DNA of 58,668 nucleotides from positions 1 to 58,668 of the forward strand of contig JAIRWY010000062.1 in assembly GCA_031268675.1 (NCBI GenBank), read 5' to 3'. Under the pieces are notes generated by a model that ran no database searches, was not told the origin of the DNA, and worked only from the letters and a program-made list of their open reading frames with translations. Origin of the DNA: Candidatus Ancillula glyptotermitis. GTDB lineage: Bacteria > Actinomycetota > Actinomycetes > Actinomycetales > Bifidobacteriaceae. Of the stretch, positions 9,398-19,450 are shown piece after piece. The translations under genes and the position numbers were made by a program. Within the stretch, counting starts at the first letter, position 1. Every line of letters begins with the position of its first letter.

Positions 9398-10664
9398 CAA
9401 TTTGCATCAAGATACGTTGTATGAGAAGTCTGAAGTTGTACTTAGAGCTGGTCTTTTGGCATTGTCAAGTGGAATGGGTGCATATAGAGTTAAACGAGTG
9501 ATGAGCAGGATTGCAAATGCTTTGGGAATTAGTAACCAAGCTCATGTTACGCTAACTGAAATAAATTCAACTTGCTCTAATCATCATACTTACTGTACAA
9601 AAGTGGCTACTTTACAAAATGTTGGTGTGAATTCAGATCGCATTTCCAAAATTGGACAACTCACGCTGAATTTAAGGCGTAAAACTATAAAACATTCAAT
9701 AAAATGCATAACTGATGAGTTAATTTCAATTGAAGAAGCACCACTATTATATTCTACTACTAGTACTGGAATTTTTGCTGGCATAGCATGTTTTTCATTC
9801 GCATTTTTACTTGGCGGTAATTTTGCTGAGATGGTTTTAGCATTTTTGGGTGCATTTTTTGGGCAGATTGTACGAAGGTTAATGCTAGTTAGGCATATGA
9901 ATCAGTTTGTAACAACAGTTGTTGCTGTATTCGTCGCACTATTTGCATATTCTATTGCATCACTAATTGGTCTGGAATTTGGACTCATAGAAGTCAGGGA
10001 CATTTCTGGATATATTGCATCATTGTTATTCGTAATTCCTGGTTTTCCGCTAGCTACAGGTGGTTTAGACATTGCAAAACTGGACTTCTCATCTGGAATT
10101 CAACGTGTTTGCTATGCATTGGTAATAATATGTTGTGCAACTGCAACAGGTTCATCATTTGCCCAGGTACTTGGTATGTCACCAATTCCTACAACTTTTA
10201 GTTTGCATGGGTTTTCAAATGAACAAGATATTATCAAACTAGCACTAGTTCTTCTGTTCAGTTTCATAGGAGTTCTTGGCTTTGCACTTATTTTTAACTC
10301 TACGCATAAAGTTGCTCTAACTTCTGCACTAATCGGCGCATTCGCTAATACATTTCGCATTGTCCTTGCAACTCTTGGAATTACTGCATTTATTTCAACA
10401 ACTATTGCTGCCATGTTTGTTGGTATATTAGCTGCGGTTTTAGTCAAGTGGTTTGATTTTACCAGAATTACGCTTTCAGTTCCTGCTATTGTAATAATGG
10501 TTCCAGGTTCGTATTTATTCTATGGCTCATATGAAGCACTCACTGGAAATCTTATGCTCTCTTGGCAAAATGAGGCACAAGCTTTTTTAAGGTTGCTTGC
10601 ACTTCCAGTTGGACTAAGTATTGCGAGATTTTTGACCGACAAAAAATGGCGGGTTGATAAATGA
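9378..10664 (+). CDS. ThrE-like threonine/serine exporter
   Basis: Membrane protein of the ThrE family (fused YjjP/YjjB architecture), exporting threonine/serine or similar metabolites. The N-terminal ~130 residues are cytosolic (LRAGLLALSSGMGAYRVKRVM is the family hallmark, with a TEINST-type segment following). Then come about ten hydrophobic segments containing FVIPGFPLATGGLDIA and, near the end, VPAIVIMVPGSYLFYGSYEA, both typical of the family. The ATG at 9378 lies 20 nt inside the preceding lipoprotein gene and the stop overlaps the helD ATG (ATGA), so the four genes from xfp form one transcript. The exported substrate is inferred from family only. Confidence 0.85.
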   Translation: MHTREFDNLHQDTLYEKSEVVLRAGLLALSSGMGAYRVKRVMSRIANALGISNQAHVTLTEINSTCSNHHTYCTKVATLQNVGVNSDRISKIGQLTLNLRRKTIKHSIKCITDELISIEEAPLLYSTTSTGIFAGIACFSFAFLLGGNFAEMVLAFLGAFFGQIVRRLMLVRHMNQFVTTVVAVFVALFAYSIASLIGLEFGLIEVRDISGYIASLLFVIPGFPLATGGLDIAKLDFSSGIQRVCYALVIICCATATGSSFAQVLGMSPIPTTFSLHGFSNEQDIIKLALVLLFSFIGVLGFALIFNSTHKVALTSALIGAFANTFRIVLATLGITAFISTTIAAMFVGILAAVLVKWFDFTRITLSVPAIVIMVPGSYLFYGSYEALTGNLMLSWQNEAQAFLRLLALPVGLSIARFLTDKKWRVDK

Positions 10665-12856
10665 ACGAAGAACTAAATGAAGAGCTTTTGTATGAGCAAA
10701 AATCAGTTGATGAGATATATAGACTTTTTGACTTTAATCAGAAAATTGCAAAAGAGAGACTTGATAAAATTTATGCAACACGCTCAAGTTCTGTATTTTC
10801 TGCAGTTTATGAACGTGATGCATTTGCAACATATTTTGAAAATTTGCTTTCTATTTATAAGCATGCAGAGAATCGCCTAGTCTTTGGAAAATTAGTTTAT
10901 GAGTCTAAAATTAATCCTGCTGAGTATTACATCGGTCGAATTGGATTAGTTGACAATGATGCAAGCGTAAAATTAGTAGATTGGCGTTCGCCGTCTGGTG
11001 AGGACTTCTATCAGGCAACTAGGGAAGAAAATCTGAAAATTAGTTTGCGTAGGCATATACTACTCAAAGGGCGTAATGTTGATGGAATTGAAGACGAAGT
11101 TCTCGATAGCAATATCATGGATAAACAACTTCAGGTTAGTGGCGAAGGTGCACTTTTTATGGAAATGTCGCGGTCTAGGGGTAAATATATGCGCGATATT
11201 ATTGCAACTATTCAAAAAGAACAAGATGTTATAATACGCAGTCCTTTATCTGGGGCATTGATAATTCAAGGTGGTCCTGGTACTGGAAAAACTGCAGTTG
11301 CATTACATAGGATTGCATATTTGCTCTACGCATATAAAGATGTACTTGTAAATTCAGGTATTTTAATTATTGGACCAAGTAATGCATTCTTAAACTATAT
11401 TGACAAAGTTTTACCATCACTTGGAGAAATTGGCACAACTTCATGCACAATTGATAAACTCTCTGCATTCAAGACAACTAGAATCGCTACTAACAAGGAG
11501 AATGCAATAAAAGGTAGTATAAATATGACGAAATTCTTAAAAAAAGCAGTAGAAGGTTATATTAACTACGCAGAATATGGGATTAAAGTTCGTCTTGGAG
11601 AAGATACATATATAATTAGCCATGCAGATATAAATGAACACATCAAGATTGCTAAGAATACTGGAAGAAAGTATGCGAGGAGTAGGAAGTTATTCGTAAA
11701 GAGCCTGCTAGAACATGTAGTAAATACTCAGGTATCTGGAAATGCCAGTCTTGATGAGAAGCGTAAATATGTGATGCGTGAACTTCGAGGTTCTGATATT
11801 GTACGACTGGGACTCAACTTAGCATGGATGCCACTTACGCCTGAATATCTGCTGCGCAAACTTCTTACATCAAGAATTCGTTTAGAAAATGCTTCGTGTG
11901 GAATTCTGAGCAAGGATGAAATTGACTATATGCTCTCCTTGTCATCTGAAAAGTTTGAGTTTTCCAATGCTGATCTACCACTACTTGATGAAGTTTCTTA
12001 TTTAATTGGACTTGATGATGAACGCTTTAAGAAATATGAAAAGCAGTATAATAGTGAACTTAAAGATGCCCAACGATTTACAAAGAGATTGCTTAAAAAT
12101 GGTGGAATTTTACAAGATACAAAAGGGTTTGTTGACAAAAATGAACTTGCCATGCGTAATTTTATACCAGAAGTGGTTAATGACTTAGAAGAATTAGATA
12201 CTTTTGACCGTAGAAAGTTTAAGCATATTGTAGTAGATGAGGCACAAGAGTTATCACCAATGCAGTGGCGAATGATTGCTAGGCGTTCGTTAAATAATTC
12301 ATATACAATAGTTGGCGATATATTCCAGACTTCATCCTCAACAGGCATTGGAAGTAAAGAGAAAAATACTTCTGCATGGAATAAGCTGTCAAAGTATATT
12401 TCTTGCGCAGTTAACACCAAGGAATTAACTATAAACTATAGGAATACAAAGGAAATTTCAGAACTTGCTGAAACAATTGCAATTGAGAGTGGATTAAAAT
12501 TTCCAAACAATGCAGAAACCACAATTAAGGCACCCAGAAGCATCGCTAATTCTGTGAGATTTAAGCAAGTTGCAGATATTTATGAAGAAATTCAAGCAGA
12601 AGTCATAAACGAAATTATTGATAAGAATACTGCAGTAATAACTCCTGAAAACATGTTTGAAACTGTAAAAGTAATTGTTCAAAATAATTGTTATACACCG
12701 CGACAAGTTAAAGGTCTTGAGTTTGATAAAGTTATTCTAGTCGAACCATCTGCAATACTTCAAGTATCTCCGTCTGATTTATATGTTGCATTAACTCGCG
12801 CAACAACGCAGTTAACAATTGTACATACAACAGCTGATGCATTTTTCACGAACTAG
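10661..12856 (+). CDS. helD: HelD-like superfamily 1 ATPase/helicase
   Basis: HelD-family SF1 helicase-like ATPase, 731 aa. Relatives bind RNA polymerase, clear nucleic acid from stalled enzyme and recycle it; actinobacterial members can also lower rifampicin sensitivity. The first ~70 residues are charged and helical, fitting the HelD N-terminal arm that enters the secondary channel. Motif I is GGPGTGKTA (about residue 206), motif II VVDEAQ, then VGDIFQTSS, the NYR motif (ELTINYRNT), GLEFDKVILVEP and the final VALTRATTQL. The length is close to that of mycobacterial HelD. UvrD/PcrA is less likely because the N-terminal arm and the spacing fit HelD. It is translationally coupled to thrE through ATGA. 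Confidence 0.88.
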   Translation: MNEELNEELLYEQKSVDEIYRLFDFNQKIAKERLDKIYATRSSSVFSAVYERDAFATYFENLLSIYKHAENRLVFGKLVYESKINPAEYYIGRIGLVDNDASVKLVDWRSPSGEDFYQATREENLKISLRRHILLKGRNVDGIEDEVLDSNIMDKQLQVSGEGALFMEMSRSRGKYMRDIIATIQKEQDVIIRSPLSGALIIQGGPGTGKTAVALHRIAYLLYAYKDVLVNSGILIIGPSNAFLNYIDKVLPSLGEIGTTSCTIDKLSAFKTTRIATNKENAIKGSINMTKFLKKAVEGYINYAEYGIKVRLGEDTYIISHADINEHIKIAKNTGRKYARSRKLFVKSLLEHVVNTQVSGNASLDEKRKYVMRELRGSDIVRLGLNLAWMPLTPEYLLRKLLTSRIRLENASCGILSKDEIDYMLSLSSEKFEFSNADLPLLDEVSYLIGLDDERFKKYEKQYNSELKDAQRFTKRLLKNGGILQDTKGFVDKNELAMRNFIPEVVNDLEELDTFDRRKFKHIVVDEAQELSPMQWRMIARRSLNNSYTIVGDIFQTSSSTGIGSKEKNTSAWNKLSKYISCAVNTKELTINYRNTKEISELAETIAIESGLKFPNNAETTIKAPRSIANSVRFKQVADIYEEIQAEVINEIIDKNTAVITPENMFETVKVIVQNNCYTPRQVKGLEFDKVILVEPSAILQVSPSDLYVALTRATTQLTIVHTTADAFFTN

Positions 12857-12868
12857 TTTTCAAGTTTT

Positions 12869-15800
12869 TTACTCTGGAACTTTATATACATCTAATTTTA
12901 CAACCACATCATCCAAATTTCTTGACCTTTCAAAAGTCCTTGAAGCTGCCAATGTTTCTGCACATATTAAGTCCACAAACTCATTTGCTGCCAAAAATTG
13001 TGCTTCTCCAAGTGTCAATTTCAGATCAATGCGATCTGCAACATCAAGTTCTGCATTTTTTCTAGCTTCTTGAACTATACGAATAATGTCACGCGCAATA
13101 CCTTCATTGATGAGTCGCTGATCAAGTGTTAAACTAAGCACAACAAATCCACCTTCACTCTCATTCAATATTCCAGATGCTATTTCTTGATCCCGCCCTG
13201 AAGACTTGGTAGTTGTTATTAATGTATATTCATCTTCATCAAGTTTAATCGGACCATCTAGTAATTCAACAATAATATCTCCATCAATTGTTTTCCATTT
13301 GCCATGTTTTATATTCTGTATTACTTCTTGAACGCGTTTACCAATTCTAGGACCTAATGCTCGCGCGTTAATATTCAGTTGTTGTTCAATTCCAAAATCT
13401 GCTTGATTAGTTGTTGCAAGTGGCAGAAATTCTACTGTCTTAATATTTAGTTCATTAGCTATAACTTCTTTAAATTCTTCCACATCATCAGGATTTTTAA
13501 CAACAATTCTTAATAACGATAACGGTTGACGAACTCTATGATTGTGCATTTTCCGAAGAGATAAAACCAGCGAGATAATTTCACGAACTGCATCAATTTG
13601 GATAACCAACTTTTGATTTGAAATGAATATCTCCGAAGTATTTCTGTTGTTCGCAATATCTGGATATGCTTCAAGATGTACGGACTTCCTACCAGTTAGC
13701 CCAAGATAAATATCCTCAGCTGTCAATGGAAGAAGTGGTGCTAATGCTCGACAAAGTGTCTCAAGAACTGTCCAAAGTGTATCAAATGCCTGTTTTTCTT
13801 CATTCCAAAATCTTGAACGAGAAGTACGAATATACCAATTTGTAAGCACATCTATAAAATCTCGTGCTAAAACTGTAGCTTTTGAAATGTCAAATCCTTT
13901 TAGGCTATTGGTAATCTCCTCAAGAAATATACGCATTTTTGCTAGAATATAACGATCCATAACTGGTAGTCTATGAACTTCATATGCCAAAACTTCTGTC
14001 GCATTATATCCATCAGAATTATTTGATGAATTTGCATACAGTTTGAAGAAAGAATATACTGAATAAAATGGCAATAGAATCTGACGAACAGTATCTCGGA
14101 TATTATCTTCTTTAACTGATAGATTTCCACCTTTTAATATACTTGAGCTCATTAGAAACCAACGCATTGCATCAGAACCATGTTTATCAAAAACCCCCTG
14201 AACATCTGGGTAATTGCGCAAACTCTTACTCATTTTCTGCCCATCAGAACCTAAAACAATTCCATGGCACATTACATTTTTGAAGGCATTACAATCAAAG
14301 AGTGCAGTTGCCATAATATGAAGCGTATAGAACCATCCGCGAGTCTGTCCAATATACTCTACTATGAAATCTGCAGGAAAATGATCTTCAAACCACTCCT
14401 TATTTTCAAATGGATAATGAACACTCGCAAAACTCATTGAACCAGACTCAAACCAACAATCAAAAACATCAGGAATTCGTCTCATCATGCTATTTCCAGT
14501 TGGATCATCAGGATTTATCCGCATTAGTGAGTCAATATTTGGACGATGCAGGTCATTAATTTTTCCATTTGGATAGTTAGGATTATCTGTCAAACATTCT
14601 GCAAAATCTGCTTCTAGTTCAGCAATTGAACCGTATACATCTATACGAGGATATTCTGGATCGTCACTTATCCACACAGGAATTGGTGCTCCCCAAAATC
14701 TATTTCGGCTTATTGACCAATCTCGTGCACCCTCAAGCCATTTCCCGAACTGCCCATGTTTGACATTCTCCGGGATCCAACAAATGTCTTCATTAAGTTC
14801 TAGTAGTCTCTTTTTCAGCGCGGTAACCTTAACAAACCAACTGGAAATTGGACGGTAAATCAATGGTTTTCTGCACCTCCAACAATGTGGATATGAATGC
14901 GCAAGAGACTGTAAACGAATCATCTTTGCGCGAAAATTATCAGGAATTCTGCTTTGCGAACCAGTAGCATTTTTGATGTCTGAAATAATAGGCTTGTTGG
15001 CATCAAAAACATGCATATTTGCATAATCAGAAATTTCTGCAGTTAATAAAGCGCCCAAAGTCATTGGAACTGGTGGAATTACCCCCAATTCATTTAGTAC
15101 TAGCATATCATCTTCACCATATGGAGCAATGTGCACAAGTCCTGTTCCATCATCTTCTCCAACATAATCTGCAGTTTTTACTTGATATGCATTTTGAAGG
15201 TCGTAGTCTAAAGTTTTTACTTGTTTAAAATAGTCAAAAATTGGATGATAGCAAAGACCTTCAATGTCTTTACCTTTAAACTCGCGCAGAATTTCAATGC
15301 TATTGTCATTATTACCTAGTAGTTCTTTTTCGTAGTTCGCAATGCGGGATTTAGCAATAATAACAAACTCATCAAGAAGTTCATCACTGGATGCTCTAAC
15401 TAGTGCATAATCAATTTCAGGACCTACCGCAACCAAAAAGTTAGTAGGCAAAGTCCATGCAGTTGTTGTCCAAATTGCTAGCATAGGTAGTTTTTCTAAC
15501 GAAACATCTGTAAACAACTTTTTGACATTTGCAGGACTAGCTTCAAGATTTATGCGTATACCTAATGTTACTGTATTATCTTGTCTTTCCTTGTAAACAT
15601 CATCATCCATTCGAAGCTCATGGTTAGAAAGAGGTGTCTGATCGTTCCAACAATATGGTAGAACTTTATACCCCTTATATGCTAAATTTTTCTCGTACAA
15701 CTGTTTAAATGCCCATATTACTGACTCCATGTATTTCGTATCTAGTGTTTTATAGTCATTTTCAAAATCAACCCAACGAGCCTGTCGGTTTACATAATCT

Positions 15801-16228
15801 TGCCATTGATTAGTATACTTAAGGACAGATTTTTTGCATGCTTGATTGAACTTTCCAATTCCAAGTTCATATATTTGTTCAACTTTGTCAATTTCCAACT
15901 CACGTTGTGCTTCAAGTTCGGCTGGAAGTCCATGTGTATCCCAGCCAAAACGCCTATCAACACGTTTTCCGAGCATTGTATAAAAACGCGGTATAACATC
16001 TTTAACATAACCAGTTAATAGATGTCCATAGTGTGGAAGTCCGTTAGCAAAAGGAGGTCCATCATAAAATACAAATTCGTTTGAACCACGTTCACCAGCC
16101 TTATTCTCTTCAAGTGACTCATTGAATATGTTGTTTTCTTTCCAATATTTAAGAACTGCCTCCTCAATTGAGGGGAACGAGACATTTTTGTCCTGACTAT
16201 TTGTGATGCTAACAACTGGATACTTCAT
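12869..16228 (-). CDS. ileS: Isoleucyl-tRNA synthetase (type 2, eukaryote-like)
   Basis: IleRS charges tRNA-Ile. I place the start at ATG 16228-16226 (KYPVVSI..., 1,119 aa) because an extended -10 box lies 6 nt upstream, predicting a leaderless mRNA; upstream in-frame residues are non-conserved. The HIGH motif reads HYGH in the segment PPFANGLPHYGHLLTGYVKD, followed by RFGWDTHGLP; the KMSKS motif is GQKMSKSLRNYP. HYGH and the long C-terminal region are those of eukaryote-like type 2 IleRS, known to be insensitive to mupirocin and present in bifidobacteria. The CP1 editing domain lies between (TTTAWTLPTNF). The gene is convergent with helD (12 nt between stops). Confidence 0.96.
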   Translation of the reverse strand: MKYPVVSITNSQDKNVSFPSIEEAVLKYWKENNIFNESLEENKAGERGSNEFVFYDGPPFANGLPHYGHLLTGYVKDVIPRFYTMLGKRVDRRFGWDTHGLPAELEAQRELEIDKVEQIYELGIGKFNQACKKSVLKYTNQWQDYVNRQARWVDFENDYKTLDTKYMESVIWAFKQLYEKNLAYKGYKVLPYCWNDQTPLSNHELRMDDDVYKERQDNTVTLGIRINLEASPANVKKLFTDVSLEKLPMLAIWTTTAWTLPTNFLVAVGPEIDYALVRASSDELLDEFVIIAKSRIANYEKELLGNNDNSIEILREFKGKDIEGLCYHPIFDYFKQVKTLDYDLQNAYQVKTADYVGEDDGTGLVHIAPYGEDDMLVLNELGVIPPVPMTLGALLTAEISDYANMHVFDANKPIISDIKNATGSQSRIPDNFRAKMIRLQSLAHSYPHCWRCRKPLIYRPISSWFVKVTALKKRLLELNEDICWIPENVKHGQFGKWLEGARDWSISRNRFWGAPIPVWISDDPEYPRIDVYGSIAELEADFAECLTDNPNYPNGKINDLHRPNIDSLMRINPDDPTGNSMMRRIPDVFDCWFESGSMSFASVHYPFENKEWFEDHFPADFIVEYIGQTRGWFYTLHIMATALFDCNAFKNVMCHGIVLGSDGQKMSKSLRNYPDVQGVFDKHGSDAMRWFLMSSSILKGGNLSVKEDNIRDTVRQILLPFYSVYSFFKLYANSSNNSDGYNATEVLAYEVHRLPVMDRYILAKMRIFLEEITNSLKGFDISKATVLARDFIDVLTNWYIRTSRSRFWNEEKQAFDTLWTVLETLCRALAPLLPLTAEDIYLGLTGRKSVHLEAYPDIANNRNTSEIFISNQKLVIQIDAVREIISLVLSLRKMHNHRVRQPLSLLRIVVKNPDDVEEFKEVIANELNIKTVEFLPLATTNQADFGIEQQLNINARALGPRIGKRVQEVIQNIKHGKWKTIDGDIIVELLDGPIKLDEDEYTLITTTKSSGRDQEIASGILNESEGGFVVLSLTLDQRLINEGIARDIIRIVQEARKNAELDVADRIDLKLTLGEAQFLAANEFVDLICAETLAASRTFERSRNLDDVVVKLDVYKVPE

Positions 16229-16234
16229 ACTTAT

Positions 16235-16243
16235 ATTATACCA
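16235..16243 (-). promoter_or_regulatory. Extended -10 promoter of ileS
   Basis: The minus strand reads ATGGTATAAT with the hexamer at 16240-16235. The chosen ileS ATG begins 6 nt downstream, at the expected transcription start. Confidence 0.75.
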
Positions 16244-16300
16244 TATTTTGCCCACGCAATGGCATCCACAACAAGAGAAGGTACACAAAATTCAAACTTG

Positions 16301-16374
16301 GGCGACTGACGGGGCTTGAACCCGCGACATCCGGAACCACAATCCGACGCTCTACCAACTGAGCTACAGTCGCC
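16301..16374 (-). tRNA. tRNA-His (anticodon GTG)
   Basis: Cloverleaf read on the minus strand: G-1 then acceptor GCGACTG pairing with CAGTCGC, discriminator C73 pairing with G-1 (the His identity pair), T8A9, D-stem GCTC/GAGC, anticodon stem TCGGA/TCCGG around loop TTGTGGT (anticodon GTG), and T-arm GCGGG-TTCAAGC-CCCGT. CCA is not encoded. A TATAAT with TGa upstream (16427-16422) could drive it, with a leader of about 40 nt. It lies between cdsA and ileS. Confidence 0.95.
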
Positions 16375-16421
16375 ATAGGTTTTAGTGTAACATCATGATG
16401 TTCTCAATTATAAACATATGT

Positions 16422-16430
16422 ATTATATCA
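16422..16430 (-). promoter_or_regulatory. Likely promoter of tRNA-His
   Basis: The minus strand has TGaTATAAT at 16430-16422. A second TATAAT at 16412-16407 is an alternative start about 15 nt nearer the tRNA. Confidence 0.5.
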
Positions 16431-16502
16431 CAAATACTTCTGGATGTCAAATGCAGTGATACAAGATCTTGAATAGCATACATATTCGGTGTAGATTTAA
16501 TC

Positions 16503-17315
16503 TTAAATTGTTTGCATAATGAAAATGTATAAAAAAGGTGCAGATAGCATAGTAGAATCTAGTCGATCTAAAATACCTCCATGACCTGCCAGAATTTTAC
16601 CAGAATCTTTAACTCTAGCATCTCGTTTTATTAGTGACTCAATAAGGTCTCCTATAGTTCCAAATATAGAACATAACAACGAGAATGCAAATGGAAACCA
16701 ATAATTACCTGCATAATATACACTTGGAAATACAAATTGTATATATAATACTGAAATTGCAAGTGCAAAAATAAGCGACCCCAAAAATCCTTCCCAAGTT
16801 TTTTTAGGCGAAATTACTGGGCACATCTTAGTTCTGCCAAACTTCATACCGAATGTAAGTCCTCCAATATCTGAAAATGCTATTGAGAGAAATACAAATA
16901 TTACTTTTTGTGCACCAGATGACGAATCCCTTAGCAAAATTAAATATGAGAGCAAAAATGGAATGTATATCAATAGGAAGATGCCAGATGTTAGCATTGA
17001 ATTCCTACTATTGGTATTTCTTTCAAAACTTGAATAGAGTATAATAAATAAGATACATAGAATAAGTGAAACTACTAGTGCAATTTCACCACCTATATAA
17101 CATGAAAAGATGATTAAAAATGTCGATATTGTGCAAATAATCAATGGTACTTTTTCATACTTGTGTTTGAATATTACTGCCAGTTCAAAACATGCAACTG
17201 CACCTAATATGGACACAAATATTGCAAATGTAAAGGATGATATATATGCACTAAGCACAAAAACTGTACCAAAAATTAGCCCAGTAGCTGTGGACTGCTT
17301 GATATTGCGTTTCAT
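16503..17315 (-). CDS. cdsA: Phosphatidate cytidylyltransferase CdsA
   Basis: CdsA is an integral membrane enzyme making CDP-diacylglycerol from phosphatidate and CTP for phospholipid synthesis. The 270 residues form about eight membrane segments. The C-terminal signature is clear: SPKKTWEGFLGS, then GDLIESLIKRDARVKDSG, then GHGGILDRLDS. The family usually has LPGHGG and this protein has LAGHGG. The ATG at 17315 shares a base with the frr stop (TAATG). It is the last gene of the rpsB-tsf-pyrH-frr-cdsA operon, the order usual in Actinobacteria. Confidence 0.95.
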   Translation of the reverse strand: MKRNIKQSTATGLIFGTVFVLSAYISSFTFAIFVSILGAVACFELAVIFKHKYEKVPLIICTISTFLIIFSCYIGGEIALVVSLILCILFIILYSSFERNTNSRNSMLTSGIFLLIYIPFLLSYLILLRDSSSGAQKVIFVFLSIAFSDIGGLTFGMKFGRTKMCPVISPKKTWEGFLGSLIFALAISVLYIQFVFPSVYYAGNYWFPFAFSLLCSIFGTIGDLIESLIKRDARVKDSGKILAGHGGILDRLDSTMLSAPFLYIFIMQTI

Positions 17316-17872
17316 TAAACTTCCAGTATCTCTTTTTCTTTATGCGAAAATAGCAATTCAATTTCATCTGTGAACTTCTTTATTAACTTATCAATTTCTG
17401 CCTTGCTTCGTTTATGATCATCTTCTCCAACTTCCTTATTTTTAAGCAATTGGTCAATTTCATCAATCGCTTTATGCCTAAGTGATCTAAGAAAAACTTT
17501 CCCTTCTTCTGTACGTGTTTTTGCTAGTTTAACATATTCCAATCGCCTCTGTTCGGTTAATTCTGGAAGAGTTACGCGTATTTGGTCACCCTCTCTAACT
17601 GAATTAAAGCCTAGATTACTGTCCTGTAAACTTTTTACAATTCCATCAATCGCACTCTTATCAAATGGAGAAATAATTACAACTCTATTTTCGGCAACAT
17701 TTACACTCGCTAGCTGCATTAGTGCGGTTGCAGTTCCATAGTAATTGACGGTTATTCCAGAAAAAAGTCCAGCATTTGCACGACCAGAACGAATTCCAGC
17801 AAATTTGTTCTTCGTATTTTCAAGTGCATCTTCCATTTTTGCTTCAGCATCTTTAATTATATCTTGTATCAT
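17315..17872 (-). CDS. frr: Ribosome recycling factor
   Basis: RRF, with EF-G, splits post-termination ribosomes. At 185 aa it has the family's usual length, with the N-terminal helix ending in IRSGRANAGLF (family hallmark R-[TS]GRA), the beta domain VNYYGTATALMQLASVNV, and the C-terminal helix hairpin with RRKAIDEID-like LRHKAIDEIDQLLKNKEVGEDD. The ATG at 17872 lies 12 nt after the pyrH stop; its stop overlaps the cdsA start. Part of the ribosomal operon. Confidence 0.97.
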   Translation of the reverse strand: MIQDIIKDAEAKMEDALENTKNKFAGIRSGRANAGLFSGITVNYYGTATALMQLASVNVAENRVVIISPFDKSAIDGIVKSLQDSNLGFNSVREGDQIRVTLPELTEQRRLEYVKLAKTRTEEGKVFLRSLRHKAIDEIDQLLKNKEVGEDDHKRSKAEIDKLIKKFTDEIELLFSHKEKEILEV

Positions 17873-17884
17873 ATTTTCAACTTC

Positions 17885-18589
17885 CTATTCAACGGTAACT
17901 AACGATCCTATTTCTTTACCTAGTAGTGCATTTGTTACATTACCAGGTTCATTTATCCCAAATACTCGAATATCCATCATATTTGTTTTTGCAAGTGTTA
18001 GTGCTGTGCTGTCCATAACTTCTAGGTTATCCATTATTGCTCTAGTAAATGTCAAATGTTCTAATTTTTCGGCATTTTCATTAACTCGCGGATCACTTGT
18101 GTAGATACCATCAACACCATTTTTTGCCATCAACACCTCATTGCAGTTAGTTTCAAGCGCGCGCTGAATTGATACAGTATCTGTTGAAAAATAGGGCATA
18201 CCAGCACCAGCACCAAACACAACAACACGTTTTTTCTCCATGTGGCGAATTGCCTTGAGTGGAATATACGGCTCAGAAACTTGATCCATTGCAATTGCTG
18301 ATTGAACACGTGTTGTAACTCCTGCTTGCTCAAGAAAGTCTTGTAAAGCTAGGCAGTTCATAACAGTCCCCAACATGCCCATATAATCTCCACGGTTACG
18401 GTCTATTCCAGCAATTGACAATTCTTCACCTCTAAAAAAATTGCCACCGCCAACAACCACACAAATTTGCACATGTTCAATTGCATTAGCTATTTCTTCT
18501 GCCAAACGGCGGACAACATCAGTATCAATACCAATATTGCCACCGCCAAATGACTCACCAGATAATTTAAGCAGTACTCTTCTGAACAC
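17885..18589 (-). CDS. pyrH: Uridylate kinase (UMP kinase)
   Basis: PyrH phosphorylates UMP to UDP in pyrimidine nucleotide synthesis; hexameric, cytosolic. The 234 residues begin RRVLLKLSGESFGG, followed by VVVGGGNFFRG, the DYMGMLGTVMNCLALQD segment, FGAGAGMPYFSTDT and KNGVDGIYTSDPR, all classic bacterial UMP kinase motifs. The start is GTG at 18589-18587, overlapping the tsf stop by one base (TAGTG), so translation is probably coupled. Confidence 0.97.
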   Translation of the reverse strand: MFRRVLLKLSGESFGGGNIGIDTDVVRRLAEEIANAIEHVQICVVVGGGNFFRGEELSIAGIDRNRGDYMGMLGTVMNCLALQDFLEQAGVTTRVQSAIAMDQVSEPYIPLKAIRHMEKKRVVVFGAGAGMPYFSTDTVSIQRALETNCNEVLMAKNGVDGIYTSDPRVNENAEKLEHLTFTRAIMDNLEVMDSTALTLAKTNMMDIRVFGINEPGNVTNALLGKEIGSLVTVE

Positions 18590-19446
18590 TAGGCAGTGCC
18601 ACCTACTAAAAATCCAACATAGTTTGTGATTTCACCACTTCCTAGCAAGTTCTTAATTAAAACCGTAGAGTCAAATGCAAGTTCTTGTTCAAGCAGAACC
18701 TGTTGTTTGTAGAAGTTATTTAACGCACCAGATACAATCTTCTGCATAATTTCATCAGGTTTACCTTGATTCTTCTCGCGCGCAATCCTTTCTTCAGACT
18801 CAATTACATCCTTAGGTACATCATCAACACTCTTATATGGAAATGAGCCATTAATCCCAAGATATGATGCTAAATGAGCAGCTAACTTTTTTGCATTACC
18901 TTCGCTAACACCATCTACTCCAACTATAACACCAACATACGGAGGAAGTGCAGCATCTTTTTTATGCAAATATTCAACAACAACTTCACCCTCAACCTTG
19001 CCTGCATTTTTCAACACTAGATTTTCGCGCAGTTTCATTCCTGCAACTTCTTCAATCTTGTCTTTTACTGTACCTGAGGTTGTTTCAGCAGATAGTGCAG
19101 ACTCTAAGTTATCAGCATCAGATGCAACAATAGCATCAAGAATTGTATCAGCAAGTTCAATAAAATCAGGTGATTTAGCAACGAAATCGGTTTCAGAATC
19201 TAGTTCAATAATATAACCAACTTGACTTTTACCACTCTTAGCTGGAACAATTTTACTAGCAATAAGACCTTCGGCTGTTTCACGCTCCCCTCGCTTTGCA
19301 GCTGCTTTTGCACCCTTGATGCGTAAAATTTCAGTTGCCCTCGTAATGTCGCCTTCAGCTTCAACTAGTGCATTCTTAACATCAAGCATTCCTGCACCAG
19401 TAGTTTCGCGAAGCATTTTAATATCTGCAGCAGTATAATTTGCCAT
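18589..19446 (-). CDS. tsf: Elongation factor Ts
   Basis: EF-Ts is the GDP/GTP exchange factor for EF-Tu. The start is the ATG at 19446 (ANYTAADIKMLRETTGAGM...), 4 nt after the rpsB stop and behind AAAGGA; the open frame extends further upstream, but that part overlaps rpsB and is unlike EF-Ts. The 285-residue protein shows the N-terminal UBA-like domain (DVKNALVEAEGDITRATEILR), the TDFVAKSPDF segment and the core domain ending in KNLLGSGEI-type residues. Second gene of the operon. Confidence 0.97.
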   Translation of the reverse strand: MANYTAADIKMLRETTGAGMLDVKNALVEAEGDITRATEILRIKGAKAAAKRGERETAEGLIASKIVPAKSGKSQVGYIIELDSETDFVAKSPDFIELADTILDAIVASDADNLESALSAETTSGTVKDKIEEVAGMKLRENLVLKNAGKVEGEVVVEYLHKKDAALPPYVGVIVGVDGVSEGNAKKLAAHLASYLGINGSFPYKSVDDVPKDVIESEERIAREKNQGKPDEIMQKIVSGALNNFYKQQVLLEQELAFDSTVLIKNLLGSGEITNYVGFLVGGTA

Positions 19447-19450
19447 ATTC

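Noticed and set aside
16229-16288. 20-codon N-terminal extension of ileS
   Set aside because: It includes the promoter -10 box and non-conserved Cys-rich residues.
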